A stretch of DNA of 64,000 nucleotides from a virus. Location of the stretch: positions 141,909-205,908 of the IMG/VR virus record IMGVR_UViG_3300046660_000219; one strand, given 5' to 3'. The first letter of the stretch is position 1. Each line of letters begins with the position of its first letter. Under the pieces are notes generated by a model. It ran no database searches. It was not told the DNA's origin and worked only from the letters and a program-made list of their open reading frames with translations. This document shows, one piece after another, positions 29,194 through 36,425 of this stretch. The position numbers were made by a program, and so were the translations under genes.

Positions 29194-29526
29194 TTACCTT
29201 TTTTTCGTAATGCCATAGGCGTCGCTCACGGTGATATAGGTGTCGTAGATCGGTTGGCAGACGTCGGCGGGGACGGGTTTATCCTTTTCACGCAGCGGTA
29301 CGGGTTGCACTTGCGTGCAGGACGCGTACAGCCCGCCAATCGCGCTGACGACCTGTTGGCGGCCCTCTTGGCGCGCCGTCTCCATGTTGTTGAAATAGAT
29401 CTGCGAGCCGAAGCCCACGACCATCAGCACGACGCCGAAGATGGCGACCGCGAAGCCTGCGTTGAAGCCACGCGTGGTAGCGCGGTCGTTATAGTAGACT
29501 TGGCCGTCAATGGATTCGGTAGACAT
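29194..29526 (-). CDS. Single-pass membrane protein, 110 aa
   Basis: Transmembrane helix at about 24-46 (GFAVAIFGVVLMVVGFGSQIYF), then a periplasm- or cytoplasm-facing domain with two Cys. AAGGGG before the ATG. Role unknown. Confidence 0.7.
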   Translation of the reverse strand: MSTESIDGQVYYNDRATTRGFNAGFAVAIFGVVLMVVGFGSQIYFNNMETARQEGRQQVVSAIGGLYASCTQVQPVPLREKDKPVPADVCQPIYDTYITVSDAYGITKKR

Positions 29527-29539
29527 ATGAATTCCCCTT

Positions 29540-29602
29540 GGTTGATAGATCAGCTTGGCGCGTCACGCGGCGAACCACGTGACTAACGAAACTGGTATAC
29601 TA
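29540..29602 (-). repeat. Recurrent post-gene hairpin module, copy B
   Basis: GTCACGCGG (29562-29570), CGAA, CCACGTGAC (29575-29583): a stem with a UUCG-type loop in the minus-strand RNA, then TAACGAAACTGG before the next stop codon. Confidence 0.6.
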
Positions 29603-29803
29603 TTACTGTATGATCACATGCGGTGTGACGCCTTCGTCAACGATCCACGCCGCTGTTTCGTGATCACTTACGTTTGCTAACATTTCGTTAGCTTCAGCCA
29701 AGGTATCATAACGATCATAGACAACCGCCGCTAGCGGGTGCTTATCGTACAGGCTATTTAGGTCAGCCGCCCATAGAGCGTACCGTTTAGCTGCTTCGCT
29801 CAT
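29603..29803 (-). CDS. Hypothetical protein, 66 aa
   Basis: Helical (MSEAAKRYALWAADLNSLYD; TLAEANEMLANVSDHETAAW) with a beta end. Not recognised. Confidence 0.65.
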   Translation of the reverse strand: MSEAAKRYALWAADLNSLYDKHPLAAVVYDRYDTLAEANEMLANVSDHETAAWIVDEGVTPHVIIQ

Positions 29804-29806
29804 GGT

Positions 29807-30115
29807 TCAAACTCCTTCACGTTGGGCGATGACGCCACTGTTGTAGGCGCAGAGTTGGGCTTGCTGGTTTTCGTCCAGCCAAGGCGAGTAACGGATAGGT
29901 GGGCGCTTACCGGCCTCGCCGTGCAATTCGTCCTGCCAGCCGGCGTAAAACCAACGACGGTGGGGATTGAACAGGCCACCCCATTGTAGCGCCGCCTTAC
30001 GCATACGCTGGCGATCTTGTCGGGAAGCGCTGTTGGTCAAGATGTACCACAGCCGCCAAACCACCAGTGCCACGATTGCGCACGTAACGATGTTGTCAAT
30101 GTTGACGTCAGGCAT
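29807..30115 (-). CDS. Single-pass membrane protein, 102 aa
   Basis: N-terminal membrane helix VTCAIVALVVWRLWYILT (about 10-27) followed by a basic region and a soluble tail. Start at 30115 has AAGGGTAAGGG upstream. Confidence 0.65.
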   Translation of the reverse strand: MPDVNIDNIVTCAIVALVVWRLWYILTNSASRQDRQRMRKAALQWGGLFNPHRRWFYAGWQDELHGEAGKRPPIRYSPWLDENQQAQLCAYNSGVIAQREGV

Positions 30116-30130
30116 GACCCTTACCCTTAT

Positions 30131-30178
30131 CAGTTCAGACAGTCTCTTGGCGAACCAAGAGACCAACAGAGCCGATAC
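30131..30178 (-). repeat. Recurrent post-gene hairpin module, copy C
   Basis: CAGTTCAGACAG, stem GTCTCTTGG (30142-30150)/CCAAGAGAC (30155-30163) around a TTCG loop on the minus strand, then CAACAGAGCCGATA before the stop of the gene at 30181. Confidence 0.65.
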
Positions 30179-30180
30179 TA

Positions 30181-30357
30181 TTAATCATCGTCTTCGTCGT
30201 ACTCTTCGGTGTAATCGTGCTCTTCCCAATCATCATCCGTGTCAGCGGTATCGTCGTTGTAGACGACAGGCGGACCCGCCAACCATTTCACGAGAAGATA
30301 GAGTCCGCCAAAGAAGAGAACGGCCAATAGAAAAACCCCTAGAGTGTCCGTGTCCAT
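30181..30357 (-). CDS. Membrane protein with acidic tail, 58 aa
   Basis: One helix (FLLAVLFFGGLYLLVKWL, 9-26) followed by a 28-residue tail almost wholly Asp/Glu/Tyr/Thr. AAAAGGTAGGACG before the ATG. Confidence 0.7.
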   Translation of the reverse strand: MDTDTLGVFLLAVLFFGGLYLLVKWLAGPPVVYNDDTADTDDDWEEHDYTEEYDEDDD

Positions 30358-30361
30358 CGTC

Positions 30362-30625
30362 CTACCTTTTCTTCTTGAGACGCTTACGCACCTCGCTTTC
30401 CAGCGCGGAGACAACAGCGTTGTGAATTTCGAGTATGCGCGGGTTACTATCGCCGAGACGTGCGGTTTGCACTAAGGTTTGGACGAGAACGTCGTCCGTC
30501 ATGCTCTTAACTTTAAGGATAGTGCTTTCGGCGTTCGCCTGCGTGTTCGCTAGGCGCTTAGCTTCATTGGCGCGAGATTCTTCGCCTTGGGCTTGGATGA
30601 CGTCACTCCAGCTATCGAGACTCAT
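30362..30625 (-). CDS. Hypothetical helical protein, 87 aa
   Basis: Long charged helices (ESRANEAKRLANTQANAES), ends in basic ALESEVRKRLKKKR. Possible coiled coil. Confidence 0.65.
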   Translation of the reverse strand: MSLDSWSDVIQAQGEESRANEAKRLANTQANAESTILKVKSMTDDVLVQTLVQTARLGDSNPRILEIHNAVVSALESEVRKRLKKKR

Positions 30626-30629
30626 TATC

Positions 30630-30752
30630 TTACCCTTTTCTGTAGCGCACCACGGTGCGCGCGTTGTTGAAGTACTTGGCCGCAACTTCCCGGCAGGAGA
30701 GTGCGCCACACAGGCCAAACAGCAGGCCGTAGATGATGGGTCCGAAGTGCAT
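30630..30752 (-). CDS. Small membrane protein, 40 aa
   Basis: MHFGPIIYGLLFGLCGALSC, one short membrane helix, then basic tail TVVRYRKG. GGAGGTAAC lies upstream; ATG overlaps the previous stop. Confidence 0.55.
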   Translation of the reverse strand: MHFGPIIYGLLFGLCGALSCREVAAKYFNNARTVVRYRKG

Positions 30753-30753
30753 G

Positions 30754-31017
30754 TCAGTTACCTCCCATACGAGCGAGAATGATAGCCTTAGCCTCGTGGC
30801 CGACACGTTCCCAGCCCTTGATTTCCTTGTACGACATAGACGTCTGAACGACGGTCGTTTGCACAGCGATATCGTAGAAGGCCAATAACCGTTCGTTGCT
30901 CACGAGCTTGCGCTTGCTGCGCATCTCAGTAAGCGCGACCTGGAAATCTCGTAGCGACATTTCCGTACGATTGGGCTGTTCACGCGTTTCGTCGTGAGGG
31001 CGCATCATGTGCGGCAT
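30754..31017 (-). CDS. Hypothetical protein, 87 aa
   Basis: Basic and helical (SLRDFQVALTEMRSKRKLVS; KEIKGWERVGHEAKAIILA). AGGAAACGCT precedes the ATG. Two in-frame ATGs near the start are alternatives. Confidence 0.65.
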   Translation of the reverse strand: MPHMMRPHDETREQPNRTEMSLRDFQVALTEMRSKRKLVSNERLLAFYDIAVQTTVVQTSMSYKEIKGWERVGHEAKAIILARMGGN

Positions 31018-31025
31018 AGCGTTTC

Positions 31026-31133
31026 CTAGATCAGGTGCAGGCCGCGAGCCACGACGGCGCAGCCTAGAGTGATAAGGGTAGCGCCACCAAGAACGGTGCT
31101 GGCAGCGCGAGCGATGTAGGCAACGGCACTCAT
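31026..31133 (-). CDS. Small membrane protein, 35 aa
   Basis: MSAVAYIARAASTVLGGATLITLGC, a hydrophobic Ala/Gly-rich helix; ATG overlaps the stop of the next gene (ATGA). Confidence 0.55.
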   Translation of the reverse strand: MSAVAYIARAASTVLGGATLITLGCAVVARGLHLI

Positions 31134-31645
31134 TGTTCGTTCTCCACCAAAGCAGCGCGCTTCTCAGCTAGCCACACTTGCGCAGCGATTTGCGCCTTGT
31201 TCATCCATTGGACGGCATACGCTACGTCCCACGACTTCGGAGCCGACGCCATCGCCAGCTTGCTAATCAGGGTGTACCCGTAATCGTTAAGGGTACCGTG
31301 CACGAAGCAGACGCCGTTCGGGATCTCCGGGTGCGCGTCAACGAACGCGTTTACTTGCTCCTGCACCACCAGCAGCGACTTGTACGCGCCATGCGGGTTG
31401 AAGTAGTGGAATTGCGCCCGTTGCTTGACGTTCATACCTTTATCGGTCGTCACGGTCTTGCTGATGTCATCCCACGACAACGCCTTACGATTGCGCGCCA
31501 GCTTGAAGTCGTAGCAGTTGGTGCAGCGCCAGCCCTTGCGCATGTCGTCGTTGAAATCCAGCGTATGGGTAACGCGACCCACTTGCGGATAACGATCGTT
31601 AGGCGGGCAGCACGCGCGGCACGGCATCTTCTTGCTGGTAGACAT
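31130..31645 (-). CDS. Zinc-finger hypothetical protein, 171 aa
   Basis: CRACC near the N-terminus and CTNC (41-44) form a likely zinc site; the rest is alpha/beta. First gene after the promoter 31684-31712; GGAGGCCAACGCC before the ATG. No family recognised. Confidence 0.65.
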   Translation of the reverse strand: MSTSKKMPCRACCPPNDRYPQVGRVTHTLDFNDDMRKGWRCTNCYDFKLARNRKALSWDDISKTVTTDKGMNVKQRAQFHYFNPHGAYKSLLVVQEQVNAFVDAHPEIPNGVCFVHGTLNDYGYTLISKLAMASAPKSWDVAYAVQWMNKAQIAAQVWLAEKRAALVENEQ

Positions 31646-31683
31646 GGCGTTGGCCTCCCGGCCGGTTGATCACCTTGACCACC

Positions 31684-31739
31684 CTTGTATAGGCGCTAAC
31701 GAGACCTGTCAACCCTAGTCGGAAAAATTTCCGACTAGG
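31684..31739 (-). promoter_or_regulatory. Sigma70-like promoter with perfect 26-bp palindrome
   Basis: TTGACA (31707-31712), 17 nt, TACAAG (31684-31689). CCTAGTCGGAAA / TTTCCGACTAGG (31714-31725 and 31728-31739) around AA is the most complete example of the operator seen at several promoters; it also overlaps the end of the gene at 31735. Confidence 0.85.
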
Positions 31740-32517
31740 GGCGCTTATGCGGCTTAACTGGCTTTAACGGTCTAACGGGACGCACCGGTTTAACAGGCGG
31801 AGCCGGGTCAGGCTTGCGGACTGACTTAGGCCTAGCGTCAACATTCTTGCCGTACACCGGCCGCTCTTTGGTCACGCGCACGGGAGGTGGGTTACCAAGC
31901 GCAGCCTCGCGGCGTACCTTTAATCGCCACAGCAGTTCGCTCTTGTACGCGTTCTTCTGGCGCTCATACAGTGGAAGGAATGCACCAACACCCCGGTTGT
32001 AACACGTCGTCGCCGCAACAAGGCCCTCGACCAAATCAATGTCTTCTTTCTTAGAAATAGTAGCTTCCACTAACAGTGTCAGATCGGTTACCTTTTCCAA
32101 GCGTTCTTGTTCCGCCTCCAACCTGGATTGTCTTTCGCCGCGCGTTTCGTCCTCCGGTCCTGGGCGATTGCTACCATTGGCGATGATGTCGAAAAACCGC
32201 TGATAGTCACCGTCAGCTTCGCCGCTCTTCCGGCGGGCTTTGCGTTCGGCCTTGTCTTGCCGGCTCCATGTACCCTTGTCAGTGGCGAACGCCGATCCGC
32301 TTAAGCTCCAGTGCGACTTTCCGCTACCATTAACAACAGTGTCGTCACTCGGCGCGGCCGTAGTTTCCCCTAGATCTTCTAACACCTTTCGGCGCAGGGA
32401 CGTAGGAACGCCCCGCTTTGGGGGCGGGGCGTGCTTCTTTCCGGCGGACACGTCATGAGCGTGGACCTTAGGTGACGCGAGACTTGGATTGCCTACCTTT
32501 TTCACAGGCTTCTTCAT
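31735..32517 (-). CDS. Basic Pro/Lys/Arg-rich protein, 260 aa
   Basis: ATG 32517 (MKKPVKKVGNPSLASPKV). Central helical domain (about 120-190: RLEAEQERLEKVTDLTLLVEATISKK) between low-complexity arms; the C-terminus is a K/R-P repeat (PVKPVRPVRPLKPVKPHK). Similar K/R-P tracts occur at 56334 and 61228. Not recognised. Confidence 0.65.
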   Translation of the reverse strand: MKKPVKKVGNPSLASPKVHAHDVSAGKKHAPPPKRGVPTSLRRKVLEDLGETTAAPSDDTVVNGSGKSHWSLSGSAFATDKGTWSRQDKAERKARRKSGEADGDYQRFFDIIANGSNRPGPEDETRGERQSRLEAEQERLEKVTDLTLLVEATISKKEDIDLVEGLVAATTCYNRGVGAFLPLYERQKNAYKSELLWRLKVRREAALGNPPPVRVTKERPVYGKNVDARPKSVRKPDPAPPVKPVRPVRPLKPVKPHKRP

Positions 32518-32551
32518 TGGCGCGAATGCTCCTAATCGATAGCCAGACAAT

Positions 32552-32573
32552 ACACGCCTTCTCGTGGCGTGTC
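32552..32573 (-). terminator. Hairpin terminator
   Basis: ACACGCC / GGCGTGT stem with a 7 nt loop just beyond the stop of gene 32573; TATTGTC downstream. Confidence 0.6.
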
Positions 32574-32785
32574 TAATGCCGGGTTTGTGGCAACACGTAG
32601 TGCCCAATGACAAGTGCACCGCCCCAGGTCATTTGAACGCTGGCGGCAAACGGACTCGCGTTAGTTGCGGCGACCATGGTTTCGTAGAAGCGAAGGGCGG
32701 CCAAACCGTCATCGTAGGCCGCGCAAATCACTTGTACGAGGTCACCGCAACTAGCGCGGGCGGTAACAGTAAACAGCTCTTCCAC
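32573..32785 (-). CDS. Hypothetical protein, 70 aa
   Basis: MEELFTVTARASCGDLVQVIC then an AALRFYETMVAATN helix; compact alpha/beta. Same style of opening as its neighbour at 32785, so possibly distantly related. Confidence 0.6.
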   Translation of the reverse strand: MEELFTVTARASCGDLVQVICAAYDDGLAALRFYETMVAATNASPFAASVQMTWGGALVIGHYVLPQTRH

Positions 32786-32988
32786 TAGACGGCGACGCCG
32801 CTTTTACAGAAGACCGCTAGCACGCGATCTTCACTGTCAGTCAGCCGCACGTCGGTAATAGTAGAACCAGACAGCAGGCCAAGTAGCATGTAGCTGCCGA
32901 AGTGTGTAGCGGCATCGGCCGAGTCGGTGTACGTCTGTGAGGTCGCGCTAGTAGTGGAGCGCGCCTCCAGCGTGTAGGTGAGAGCCAT
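32785..32988 (-). CDS. Hypothetical protein, 67 aa
   Basis: MALTYTLEARSTTSATSQTY, then DAATHFGSYMLLGLL and STITDVRLTDSEDRVLAVF; beta-alpha-beta. Stop and next ATG overlap by one base. Confidence 0.6.
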   Translation of the reverse strand: MALTYTLEARSTTSATSQTYTDSADAATHFGSYMLLGLLSGSTITDVRLTDSEDRVLAVFCKSGVAV

Positions 32989-33003
32989 AAGAAAAACCTT
33001 TCC

Positions 33004-33135
33004 TTAGAAGACAGCGCGGAAGGCCGCGATGATACCGACCCACGAGCCGATCACGGCGGCCAGCACGAAGACGCGCGACCAGTGGATGCGCTGATGAAGC
33101 GGAGCGCGCACGGTCTCGACGATAGTGACGTTCAT
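33004..33135 (-). CDS. Small membrane protein, 43 aa
   Basis: AGGAGCTACC precedes the ATG at 33135. C-terminal helix RVFVLAAVIGSWVGIIAAF spans the membrane. Confidence 0.6.
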   Translation of the reverse strand: MNVTIVETVRAPLHQRIHWSRVFVLAAVIGSWVGIIAAFRAVF

Positions 33136-33162
33136 AATGGTAGCTCCTTTGTTTATGTGTTC

Positions 33163-33212
33163 TAACAGTCTGGACAGCCGGGTGGCGCGCCACCCGGCAA
33201 ACGAGAACGTTA
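33163..33212 (-). repeat. Recurrent post-gene hairpin module, copy D
   Basis: AACAGTCTGGACAG, perfect 20 bp palindrome CCGGGTGGCG/CGCCACCCGG (33178-33197), then CAAACGAGAACGTTA at the stop of the gene at 33210. Confidence 0.65.
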
Positions 33213-33536
33213 GGCGTAGTGATATTCGCCGCACATATCGGAGTGTTGGCGGCCATTGTCGGGACAACCGCACGGACGGTAATCGTTCTCTTCGTAGAAC
33301 GGTTGCGGCTCGTTAAAAGCGCCTTCTCGTTCTAAGGCCGCGTACAGCGCCGACTGATACAGCATGTCGCGTACGCTGGCGTCGTCTTGCGAAAGGTAGG
33401 CTCGCACGTGGTTGTCATGAAAGCCCATGTGGCCCTCGATCACGTCCACGTCCCACGAACGCTTGCGATCGGCTTCCGTGATGACCGGCAGAAAACCGAT
33501 CGGTCCCAGAGCTTCAAGTTCGGCGACGGTTTGCAT
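33210..33536 (-). CDS. Hypothetical protein with C-terminal Cys cluster, 108 aa
   Basis: MQTVAELEALGPIGFLPVI, helical centre; C-terminal CGCPDNGRQHSDMCGEYH (91-108) offers Cys/His zinc ligands. Confidence 0.65.
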   Translation of the reverse strand: MQTVAELEALGPIGFLPVITEADRKRSWDVDVIEGHMGFHDNHVRAYLSQDDASVRDMLYQSALYAALEREGAFNEPQPFYEENDYRPCGCPDNGRQHSDMCGEYHYA

Positions 33537-33563
33537 CGAAGTGTGTCCTTAGAAAAAGATAAC

Positions 33564-33610
33564 AACTTGGACAGTTAGCGGGACGCGTCCCGCTAACCAA
33601 CGAAGCCGTT
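33564..33610 (-). repeat. Recurrent post-gene hairpin module, copy E
   Basis: AACTTGGACAG, perfect 24 bp palindrome GTTAGCGGGACG/CGTCCCGCTAAC (33574-33597), CAACGAAGCCGTTA at the stop of gene 33609. Confidence 0.65.
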
Positions 33611-33830
33611 AGGCATAGCGGTATTCATCGAATTCGATGGCCCAACCACGCGAGGCTTGCGCACCGCTCATGTAGTGATCGAACTCGTTGCGAATGTCCG
33701 CGATTTGCGGGAGCAAGCCAGTCGAACCCGTTTCCCGAAACTTGCGCAGCATTGCCGCCATCTCTATGCGAGCCATGCGGGCACGATTAAGGTAGTGAGC
33801 TATCCAGCGACGATGCGAGTAGTCAGACAT
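33609..33830 (-). CDS. Hypothetical protein, 73 aa
   Basis: Basic helices (RWIAHYLNRARMARIEMAAML), acid/aromatic end FDEYRYA, like the HYA/RYA end of gene 33210. Directly downstream of the promoter 33862-33890. Confidence 0.65.
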   Translation of the reverse strand: MSDYSHRRWIAHYLNRARMARIEMAAMLRKFRETGSTGLLPQIADIRNEFDHYMSGAQASRGWAIEFDEYRYA

Positions 33831-33861
33831 GGTGGTGAGTCCGTGTTGCGTTGTTGAAGCC

Positions 33862-33918
33862 TATGTAAACCCGTTAACCGGCACTGTCAAGCCTAGTAGG
33901 CAATTTTTCCTATTCAGG
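33862..33918 (-). promoter_or_regulatory. Sigma70-like promoter with upstream palindrome
   Basis: TTGACA (33885-33890), 17 nt, TACATA (33862-33867); imperfect palindrome TAGGCAATTTTTCCTA (33897-33912) 6 nt above the -35. It overlaps the end of the gene at 33910. Confidence 0.8.
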
Positions 33919-34329
33919 CCTTACCGCGTAAAGCTTTCCGTCGTCCCCGATGCTAACGACTGTCCCACGTTCCAAGGGTTCGCCAGCTACGACCACCCTT
34001 GTTTGCGGGCTAACTGCCCATGTGTATGTATATGGCTGCTTACGGATTGGTGTACGCGGATTACGGGCGTTGTACCGCGCTTCGAAGTCATCGAGCTTAG
34101 CGCTAAGAACCGCTGCCCACGCGGTCGTATCGTCGTACACGTCTATATTCGCATTAAGGCTAAGATTTTTACGCTGCGTTGCATCGAGATAGTGAATACG
34201 ATCCCCGCCGACGACAAACCTACGACCACCGACGAAATATGCTCTACCTTCATTTCCAGCAAATATGCGAGCGCTTCTGTCGAGAAAATCTGACACTGGA
34301 TCCCAATTTGATTTATACTGATTGCTCAT
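33910..34329 (-). CDS. Hypothetical protein, 139 aa
   Basis: Beta-rich, with GGRRFVVGGDRIHYLD in the N-terminal half and a C-terminal VVSIGDDGKLYAVRP; the region around 105-139 (TRVVVAGEPLERGTVVSIG) resembles a small beta-barrel. Not recognised. Confidence 0.65.
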   Translation of the reverse strand: MSNQYKSNWDPVSDFLDRSARIFAGNEGRAYFVGGRRFVVGGDRIHYLDATQRKNLSLNANIDVYDDTTAWAAVLSAKLDDFEARYNARNPRTPIRKQPYTYTWAVSPQTRVVVAGEPLERGTVVSIGDDGKLYAVRPE

Positions 34330-34361
34330 AGTGTCCTACTATTAATGTTGATCCATACGAG

Positions 34362-34392
34362 AAAACCCCAGGAGCAATTCGGCTCCTGGGGT
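34362..34392 (-). terminator. Strong intrinsic terminator
   Basis: ACCCCAGGAGC / GCTCCTGGGGT perfect 11 bp stem, 6 nt loop, TTTTC on the minus strand. Confidence 0.9.
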
Positions 34393-34420
34393 TACAGTTT
34401 ATTGATAGAAGAAGTCCAAC

Positions 34421-35062
34421 TTACAGGTTGTTGCCACCTTCCGTGTAATAGCGCGTCTTGCCTATTGCGTCGCCCAACATAGGCGCTGTGAATTTCTCAC
34501 GTCCGACGATCTCGAAAGCTTCTCGTTGACGGTTGTAAATCACCGATGGGCGCGGGTGATCGATAATGTTTTGAATGGTACGAAGTGCGTGTTGCATGAG
34601 AGCTGACGGTTTCATGTGGCGATAACTATACGTCGATTGACCCACAGCCGTGCAGTACCCACTGTGTAATGGTACATGATTTTCATCATAGTAGTGGCTT
34701 GTAGGTTTAACCGAAGTCCACGCATTCCCGTAACGGCTTGTAGGTGTCACCGAAGTCCACTCATCCATGTGGTCGGCGTAGTAACTACGCTGTGTTATTG
34801 ATGGCCGTCGTCGCTGTTTTGCAACGTACGTTTTGTAGTCCACGATATGACCATTCGGAAACACCACGTCCGCATACATTACAGCATCCCCAATAGTTGC
34901 TACCCCGCGTAGCCATTGATTATACTGTTCTCGCACAGACATACGCTGGCTCTCTGCTATGTCGTAGCGAACCTTAGCCTCGTTGTGTGCTTTGTCGAAC
35001 AGTTCAATCACCACCGGGCTGTGGGATAGCGGATCCGTTACCTTTATCAGTATGCTATACAT
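34421..35062 (-). CDS. Hypothetical protein with internal repeat, 213 aa
   Basis: Start MYSILIKVTDPLS at 35062; the longer frame would include its own promoter. WTSVTPTSRY (102-111) and WTSVKPTSHY (115-124) are a tandem peptide repeat, mirrored by a DNA repeat (about 39 nt). Alpha/beta elsewhere (ALRTIQNIIDHPRPS). Single-gene unit between promoter and terminator. Confidence 0.7.
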   Translation of the reverse strand: MYSILIKVTDPLSHSPVVIELFDKAHNEAKVRYDIAESQRMSVREQYNQWLRGVATIGDAVMYADVVFPNGHIVDYKTYVAKQRRRPSITQRSYYADHMDEWTSVTPTSRYGNAWTSVKPTSHYYDENHVPLHSGYCTAVGQSTYSYRHMKPSALMQHALRTIQNIIDHPRPSVIYNRQREAFEIVGREKFTAPMLGDAIGKTRYYTEGGNNL

Positions 35063-35089
35063 GTCTAGTTCCCGATGTTTGCAGTGATC

Positions 35090-35118
35090 AGTATAGCACA
35101 CGCCTAATGCAGCACCAA
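35090..35118 (-). promoter_or_regulatory. Sigma70-like promoter
   Basis: TTGGTG (35113-35118), 17 nt, TATACT (35090-35095), about 30 nt before the ATG at 35062. No TCGG palindrome. Confidence 0.7.
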
Positions 35119-35122
35119 ATCC

Positions 35123-36409
35123 CTACGCCACCAGTGACAGACGCGGTTCCAATTTACCGCGTGTCAGGTACTTCTCTTCTAATGCTGACGCACCTAGCGG
35201 TAACAGGGGCACGACATGCTGGTCAAACCACCACTCTTCGCTAGCGTCAGGGAAGTAGGCCTTGTACATGCGTCGCGCTACTGTTTCATCGAGAGCCTTG
35301 ACCTCTTCGATCAAGCCAAAGCGGCCGGGACGCAACAGCGCAGGATCTAGTGTTTCCAGACGGTTTGTCGTAATAGCTAGCATACGACCTTCTCGCGAGG
35401 CAATCCCGTCGAAGGCGTTGAGTACACCACCAAGAGTAAGTTCCCCTTCGCGGCGCTCTTTCTTTTTCTCGTCAAGCAGCCCTTTTGTGGAGACACTACC
35501 CTTACGAGGAAGATCGTCGTCAGCTTTAGCGGCCTTGCGCTTGTGCACGACCTCATGCGTGTCGATGTCCTCAATCACACCAAAACCGTTCGGGCCGATA
35601 CCATTCACCGCCGATTGTAAGCCAGCGTCACCGCCAACCTGAGACAGATTGATGATGTAGATGGATCGGTTGATTGCACCAGCGAACGCCGCAATCAACG
35701 TGCTCTTGCCGGTACCGGGTTGGCCAAAGAAACAGTAGCCACGACGATATGGCGTTCCACGCGATCGGTAGACCTCTTTGCTGACGCAGAACTCCCGCAT
35801 GTCGTTGAGAATACGCGCCTTGGTCTCCTCATCCATGAAAATAGTATCTAGCGAGCGCTTGTACTTGTGATCGATCAATATGTAGCCCTTGCCGTCCCAG
35901 TAATGCACCTTCAGCGTATCCGTGCCTTCATGCAGATCTCGGGCGGCTTGAATCAGGTCGCGAATAGGCTGCTGAGAGCGCCCGATAGTGCGAAGAACGA
36001 TGTCCCCGCGCCGACGTCCTCCGAACAGTGAACCTAGGCCGCCCTCATCTTTAAAAACGCGGTTGATCAGGATGATGCTACCTTTATGCCAGATAACATG
36101 CCAGCCCGTACCGATCGTAACGCTCCACGTCCACTGCATTTGGCTGTAGTCGTAGTTTTCGGTCATCATGAGTTCGCGTGAGTTATTGGCCTTGTTCTCA
36201 CGTGCCAACCACGCGCTCATCATACCGTAAACGTCGTCTTCACTGTGCAGCGTCATGGTCACGGTGAAGAAATACAAGAACGCCGACCAGATTTTGGCGG
36301 GAACAGCCTTGAGGCTGTACGTGACCGTACCGGCGATGGTTGCACCAACCAAGCCCACTAGCATTTGGTTGGTCTGAAATTGGTTAGCTACCCAACTGAA
36401 AAGCGACAT
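35123..36409 (-). CDS. BCS1-like AAA ATPase
   Basis: 428 aa. N-terminal membrane-like segment (17-32), a beta-rich BCS1-N-like domain (about 45-190), then the AAA module: Walker A GQPGTGKST (229-237), Walker B GVIEDID (277-283), sensor-1 TTN (347-349), LLRPGRFG (359-366). A low-complexity Lys/Glu insertion (about 287-320) sits after Walker B. The mitochondrial family translocates folded proteins; in bacteria and giant phages such proteins are common but of unknown job. AGGAAATAGAG before the ATG. Confidence 0.85.
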   Translation of the reverse strand: MSLFSWVANQFQTNQMLVGLVGATIAGTVTYSLKAVPAKIWSAFLYFFTVTMTLHSEDDVYGMMSAWLARENKANNSRELMMTENYDYSQMQWTWSVTIGTGWHVIWHKGSIILINRVFKDEGGLGSLFGGRRRGDIVLRTIGRSQQPIRDLIQAARDLHEGTDTLKVHYWDGKGYILIDHKYKRSLDTIFMDEETKARILNDMREFCVSKEVYRSRGTPYRRGYCFFGQPGTGKSTLIAAFAGAINRSIYIINLSQVGGDAGLQSAVNGIGPNGFGVIEDIDTHEVVHKRKAAKADDDLPRKGSVSTKGLLDEKKKERREGELTLGGVLNAFDGIASREGRMLAITTNRLETLDPALLRPGRFGLIEEVKALDETVARRMYKAYFPDASEEWWFDQHVVPLLPLGASALEEKYLTRGKLEPRLSLVA

Positions 36410-36425
36410 CTCTATTTCCTAAATG

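Noticed and set aside
30131-33610. The repeated hairpin modules as a CRISPR array or IS ends
   Set aside because: Copies are separated by whole genes, stems differ in sequence, and there is no transposase; they lie regularly at gene ends, as terminator or processing sites do.
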